Of a stretch of DNA of 64,000 nucleotides, positions 59,688 to 64,000 are shown piece by piece (the first letter of the stretch is position 1; every line of letters starts with the position of its first letter). Below the pieces are notes generated by a model. The model searched no databases. It saw nothing but the letters and a program-made list of their open reading frames with translations, and was not told the DNA's origin. The stretch spans positions 2,728,001-2,792,000 of the forward strand of contig CP036526.1 of assembly GCA_007741555.1 (NCBI GenBank), read 5' to 3'. Made by a program: the position numbers and the translations under genes. The stretch is from Stieleria marina (GTDB lineage Bacteria > Planctomycetota > Planctomycetia > Pirellulales > Pirellulaceae).

Positions 59688-61697
59688 TCTCGCTATTGCC
59701 GTTCGGCATCGCTATTGCAAGGCAGGTGCGTTGCCGCAAATGGAATGGCCGGACAGTGTGTTCGCGGAGTGAATCGTTGTCTGCGTGCGTCCGTGGCAGC
59801 TGGTAGCGAAGCGGATCGAGTTCGTTCCCGGCTAAGGTGTCAGCAGCTGTTTCTTGCGGATGGCGTCTTGAGCTTTCCGGCGCAGAATCTTTAACCGTTG
59901 GCAGTTTCAAGCTGAACATCGCGCCCTTGCCTACCCCGTCGCTGTCGACAGACAGGGACCCGCCCAGTTTCTGTGCCGCTATCGCACACGAGTGCAAGCC
60001 AAAGCCGTGCCCGTCTTGCTTGGTGGTAAACCCATGCTGAAACAGCTTGCTTAAGTTCTCCGGTGGAATTCCGACTCCAGTATCCACTACGTCCATACGC
60101 AAACTGTCCTGGTCAGACGAAATCATCAGTCGAATCGATTTCCGGTCGGCATTCGAACTCTGTAAAGCTTGCTTGGCATTGCCGATCAGATTTACCAAGA
60201 TTTGCAGCACATCATGTTTCTGAGTTTGAATCGGAGGCACCGCAGCAAAGTCTGTTTCGATGATGATTCCAACGTTGTCTAAATCCGAGTCGGCCATTCG
60301 CAATGCATCTTCAAACAGTTCCTTGGGTTCCACCGCCAACGCTTCAATTTTGGGTAGCGATGGATCCAAGTCCAAATCAATCGTTGCGACATATCTCCAC
60401 TCGCTGGTCGAAATCGAAACCGCATTTTCCAATAGATGATTGACATCCACCAAGGCCTTTTCGCTCTGGCCGGGATGGGCAAATTCTTTCATCGCGCGGA
60501 CGATTGTCGAGACATGCCGCACGCCGTCACGCGAATCACCGATTGCTTCCAGTACTTTTGTCAGTACCAAATTGTTTTGCAGGTCCGAAACGCCAGCAAG
60601 CACGTCTTTGATCTTTGCTTGCGTGATCTCAGTCTCAGTATCAATATCAGTATCGCAATTCTCTATTCGGCGAAGCGAGTCGACCATTGTTTCGAGGCTG
60701 CCGATCTGGTCGCGGATGTAATCCGGGTTGTCACCGATGTATTGCATCGGCGTGTTGATCTCGTGTGCCACTCCGGCTGCCAACTGTCCGACCGACTCTA
60801 GCTTTTGCGCCCATTGCAAATGAGCTTCGAGTGCCCGCGTCTCCGTTAGATCAGCTCCCAAGATCAGCAAGCCGTTGCGATTGGCACCGTTCATCACCGG
60901 ATAGTTCGACAACCCAATTATTCGTCGGTTGCCGTCTTGGTCGATGAATGACGTTTCCAATCGTTTGGACGTTGAGTCGAGGAAAATGCGTCGATCAAAA
61001 GACTTGCACCACTTGATGGGGAGCTCGGACATTTTGCGACCAGCCACTTCTTCCCAAGTCAGTCCATACAATTCGGCAGCTCTTCGGTTCCATCTTGAAA
61101 CCTGTCCATCTTCGTTGAGTCCGATCAGCATGGTGTCGATCGCGGACAGCAGATGTTGCGATTCGTCTTTTGCTTGTTGCCAATGCTGCGTTCTTTCTTC
61201 CACTAGTAGCTTGAGAGCTTCGGTTTGTTCCTTGGCTAGTTTTGATAAATGTCGTTTCTCGGTCATGGCCGTCGCGACCTGCGAGACTTCTGCACTGTCA
61301 AACGGTTTTTTCAATATGAGTAGTCGGTCGGATGCGCCGAGCGATTGTCGGATTTTTGACCACGATTGATCGGAGTAGGCCGAGCAGATGACGACCTGCA
61401 GTTCCGGGTCGACTTTCCAAAGCTCGGCGATCGTTTTGAGCCCGTCCCAGCCGGGCGGCATTCGCATATCGACGAAGGCCATCACAACGGTTGGCCATTC
61501 GCTAGGGCGTTGCAAACCATGTCGCGTCCTTCTTTGCCTTGGCTTGCACATTGCAAATCAACATCCAGCCTGATGCGTTGATCGTGTGAATCACCGAAGA
61601 ACGCCGCGGCGACATTGTCCAGCTTTAATTGCCGATCATCGGCAACCAGAATTTTGCGGAAATCACGGTGAATGGCCGGGTTGTCATCGATGACCAA
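59647..61697 (-). CDS. Receiver-PAS-histidine kinase, frameshifted in the receiver domain
   Basis: The main frame (61551 to 59647) carries the second half of a receiver domain ('MAFVDMRMPPGWDGLKTI'), a PAS domain ('LIGLNEDGQVSRWNRRAAEL'), the phospho-His box 'AAGVAHEINTPMQYIGDN', and the ATPase N, G1 and G2 boxes ('NLIGNAKQAL', 'DTGVGIPP', 'GHGFGLH'). The first half of the receiver ('VIDDNPAIHRDFRKIL') is in another frame (61697 to 61482). Joining 'NALANGQP' to 'VMAFVDMRM' needs one extra base near 61487. Upstream of 61697 the frame stays open to about 61770 without an ATG, so the true start is unclear. Either a mutation or a sequence error. Confidence 0.75.
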
Positions 61698-61771
61698 GAC
61701 TCGGCGATTGCGGTCTGCTTGTAAAGCATCCTTTGTCAGCGCACTGCCCCTAAACTGAAATTCAATCGCCT

Positions 61772-62242
61772 AGTCGCCCTATGCAATTGGCGCTGCTGTG
61801 ATGATCCCCTTCACGCGACCAGCAAGGCTTGCCAAACCGCGATAGCTAAGTCGCATCAGAGCTCTAGGTCGCGAAATCGACTGCGGCAGAACCTTCTTGC
61901 TTTTTTTGCATTCGGATTTCCTTGGCAAATCCATCCTCGACGGTCGGGATTCTGCTGTGAGATCGATGTTTCGGCGAAATTTCCGTAAGCCGCTAGCTGA
62001 ATGGCTGCAGCGCGGCCTCGCTGTGAAGAACTGATTGGAACGCCAAGTGATGGAGCGATCTGGCTCCACGATGCGGTGCATTTCACGCAAAATTGTTTCT
62101 GCTATGTTTTGCGTAGAGTTTTTGTTTGGTTTCTTCTTCCGAGTGGGCTGCATAACGCACTGCCGCGGACTCAGGTTCTTTGGGCCTCGCGAATCTGGAT
62201 GGACAGACAGCGGCAACTAAACGACTCGAAGGCTTGCGTGTG
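61772..62242. other. Intergenic region upstream of ftr/fhcD
   Basis: About 470 bases. The minus-strand frame 61779-62216 is basic and featureless, and I do not support it. The promoter of the formyltransferase gene should be here. No clear boxes were found. Confidence 0.4.
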
Positions 62243-63202
62243 ATGACGGACACGCAAGCGAACGAGCCACAGCTTGGCTTGACTCATCACCTAAAACGAT
62301 CTTGCGGTGTTAACGATATGACGATCATTGAAGATACTTTTGCCGAAGCGTTTCCAATGCGAGGAACGCGATTGATCATCACGGCTTTGGATTCTGAACT
62401 GGCGATGATTGCGGCCACTGAATTTTGTGGCAATGCGTCCAGCGTGATCGGCTGTGACGCCGAGGCGGGCATCGAACGTGTGATCGACGAATCGGAGACG
62501 CCTGACGGACGACCGGGAGTCAGCGTGCTCGCATTTGCCTTTGACCGCAAATCACTCGAAGCTGCCGTAACCGCTCGAGTTGGTCAAAACGTGCTCACCT
62601 GCCCGACGACGGCATGCTACGCGGGCATTGCATCGGAGAGCAAAGATGATCGCATCAAAGTCGGTGCGCAATTGCGTTTCTTTGGTGACGGCTATCAGTT
62701 CAGCAAGAAACTGGATGATCGACGGTTTTGGCGAATCCCGGTCATGGATGGCGAATTTGTTTGTGAAGATGTCGTTGGAACCGTCAAAGGTATCGGCGGT
62801 GGCAACTTGATTCTTTGCGGCACCAATCAGGCCACGGCATTGGCGGCGACTCGCGCGGCTGTGGCGGCGATTCGATTGGTGCCCGATGTGATCATGCCTT
62901 TTCCAGGTGGAATGGTGCGAAGTGGATCGAAAGTAGGATCCAAATACGCTGCACTGAAAGCCAGTACGAACCACAAGTGGTGTCCTACTTTGATCGGACA
63001 AGCCGAAACGTCACTGAGTGATTCCGAAGGCGCTGTGTATGAAATCGTGATTGACGGGCTTTCTGAATCAGCAATCGCCGCTGCGATGCTAGCCGGAATC
63101 GGCGCAGCGAAGCTTTGTGAAGGTGTCGTCCGCGTTTCTGCCGGCAACTATGGCGGAAAGCTCGGGAAACATCATTTCCATCTACTCAAGTTAGTCGGCT
63201 AA
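62243..63202 (+). CDS. fhcD: Formylmethanofuran:tetrahydromethanopterin formyltransferase
   Basis: About 319 residues from ATG 62243 (the frame opens at 62180). It transfers the formyl group between (methano)furan and tetrahydromethanopterin, linking the Fwd complex to the H4MPT C1 pathway. The family N terminus is 'IEDTFAEAFPMRGTRLIITA'. Other signatures are 'TPDGRPGVSVLAFAFD', 'VLTCPTTACYAG', 'GTVKGIGGGNLILCG' and 'VRVSAGNYGGKLGKHHFHL'. Archaeal Ftr is about 297 residues, so a short N-terminal extension is present. In methylotrophs this subunit is part of the Fhc complex. Here it is 57 kb from fwdABCD. Confidence 0.95.
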   Translation: MTDTQANEPQLGLTHHLKRSCGVNDMTIIEDTFAEAFPMRGTRLIITALDSELAMIAATEFCGNASSVIGCDAEAGIERVIDESETPDGRPGVSVLAFAFDRKSLEAAVTARVGQNVLTCPTTACYAGIASESKDDRIKVGAQLRFFGDGYQFSKKLDDRRFWRIPVMDGEFVCEDVVGTVKGIGGGNLILCGTNQATALAATRAAVAAIRLVPDVIMPFPGGMVRSGSKVGSKYAALKASTNHKWCPTLIGQAETSLSDSEGAVYEIVIDGLSESAIAAAMLAGIGAAKLCEGVVRVSAGNYGGKLGKHHFHLLKLVG

Positions 63203-63360
63203 AAAGTCGACGGGGCCGTTTCGCGATTGGCGTGAGCGAATGATTGCGCAGTCTTTTGCTGCGGCCGCGTCCGCCGTTTCTTAACCCACGCGGTTCGGCC
63301 GACCTTTCCATCCAAGTAGTTTTTGCAGCGATCAATTCGAGCCACGGAAAACCAATCAGA

Positions 63361-64000
63361 TGAAACTTGTTTCTTGGAACGTCAACGGAATTCGAGCGGC
63401 GATGGGAAAGGGCTTCCGCGACTATATCGAATCCGATCAACCTGAAATCGTCTGCCTACAAGAAACCAAAGCAGAACCCGAGCAAGTTGACACACAATGG
63501 GCAGTCGATTTGGGATACGAGCAAGTGTGGAACTGTGCGACCAAAAGGGGCTACAGTGGCACAACAATCTGGAGCAAGCTGCCGATTAAAAAGGAATCCA
63601 GTGGCATTGGAATCAGTGAGCATGACGACGAAGGGCGAGTGATCACCACGACGTTCGACGATTTTCATCTCGTCACGGTGTATACGCCCAACTCCAAACG
63701 CGGGCTGCTGCGTTTGGACTACCGCCAAGAATGGGACAAGGATTTCTTGGCGTATGTCAAGAAGCTCAATCGTCGCAAACCGGTGATCTTTTGCGGCGAT
63801 CTGAACTGTGCACATAAAGAAATTGATTTAGCAAATCCAAAAGCAAACCGGCGGAATGCTGGCTTCACTCAGGAAGAGCGTGAAGGGGTCGATCGTATGG
63901 TGGATGCTGGTTTCATCGACTCATTTCGTCACTTTTGTGATGAACCGGACAACTACAGTTGGTGGACCTACCGAAGCAACGCTCGCGAGCGAAACATTGG
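63361..64000 (+). CDS. xthA: Exodeoxyribonuclease III (partial, runs off the window)
   Basis: Starts at ATG 63361 and stays open to the last base. The 213 codons seen cover most of an ExoIII/AP endonuclease: '[17 protein letters not shown]', '[12 protein letters not shown]' (catalytic Glu), '[12 protein letters not shown]', '[11 protein letters not shown]', '[20 protein letters not shown]' (catalytic Asp and Asn) and '[11 protein letters not shown]'. It acts at abasic sites in base-excision repair. The gene is 158 bases after fhcD and the C terminus is missing. Confidence 0.95.

Noticed and set aside
61779-62216. Minus-strand ORF of 145 codons before fhcD
   Set aside because: Basic, no domain, no ribosome binding site and overlapping shorter frames on both strands. 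Likely chance.

Overview
The window looks like a chromosomal segment of a planctomycete, most likely a Rhodopirellula-like member of the Pirellulales. The grounds are moderate GC, scattered short operons, an SHD1-type exported protein, a DUF1570 protein, an ABC/GldG/DUF4340 cassette, a Lys/Ala-tailed topoisomerase I, and tetrahydromethanopterin-type C1 genes in a bacterium. This placement is inferred from gene content; no database search was possible.

The most striking content is selenium-dependent C1 metabolism. At the left end lies a formylmethanofuran dehydrogenase cluster: fwdD, a small ORF, fwdB, fwdA and fwdC (about 1.0-5.7 kb). The fwdB frame is interrupted by one in-frame TGA (2082-2084) exactly where the tungsten/molybdenum-ligating Cys/Sec of FwdB belongs (residue 117, followed by His-Gly-Pro). 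A bacterial SECIS-like hairpin follows it. The same window carries selB, selA and selD (16.1-22.7 kb), so the host can decode UGA as selenocysteine. FwdB also keeps the N-terminal 4Fe-4S cysteines, and FwdD supplies a molybdopterin-dinucleotide domain. The complex therefore looks like a redox-competent, archaeal-type enzyme rather than the redox-silent Fhc hydrolase complex of methylotrophic bacteria. The partner formyltransferase (ftr/fhcD) sits at the far right end (62.2 kb). No tRNA-Sec gene was found.

Layout: 0-0.9 kb, end of an unknown gene; 1-5.7 kb, fwd cluster; 5.7-7.5 kb, Na/Pi cotransporter; 8.2-13 kb, pckA, an SHD1 protein, a DnaJ homologue, rnpA and a creatininase-family gene; 13-14.1 kb, two cysteine-rich exported proteins; 14.3-15.9 kb, a sugar-isomerase-like gene; 16.1-22.7 kb, selB, a transglutaminase, selA and selD; 22.7-28.9 kb, FAH-family, DUF1570, ABC permease, UbiB-like kinase and a small coiled-coil gene. 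A small integrated element (29.4-32.6 kb) follows tRNA-Val(UAC). It carries an HTH protein, a damaged GIY-YIG nuclease, an HU-like peptide, a thioredoxin-like lipoprotein and a tyrosine recombinase. Next come a PpiD/SurA-like protein and topA (32.8-38.9 kb), a gliding-type ABC cassette (39.7-45.8 kb), uxaA (46-47.6 kb), sucCD (47.7-49.9 kb), and a GntR(YtrA)-ABC operon with a clear operator palindrome (50.7-54.6 kb). A lipid-carrier neighbourhood follows: a Wzx-like flippase, a DUF368 protein and UppP (54.7-59 kb). The right end holds lexA, a frameshifted receiver-histidine kinase, ftr/fhcD and the start of xthA.

Limits: family calls rest on motifs recognised by eye, starts are judged from spacing and family length, and novelty relative to the literature could not be checked.
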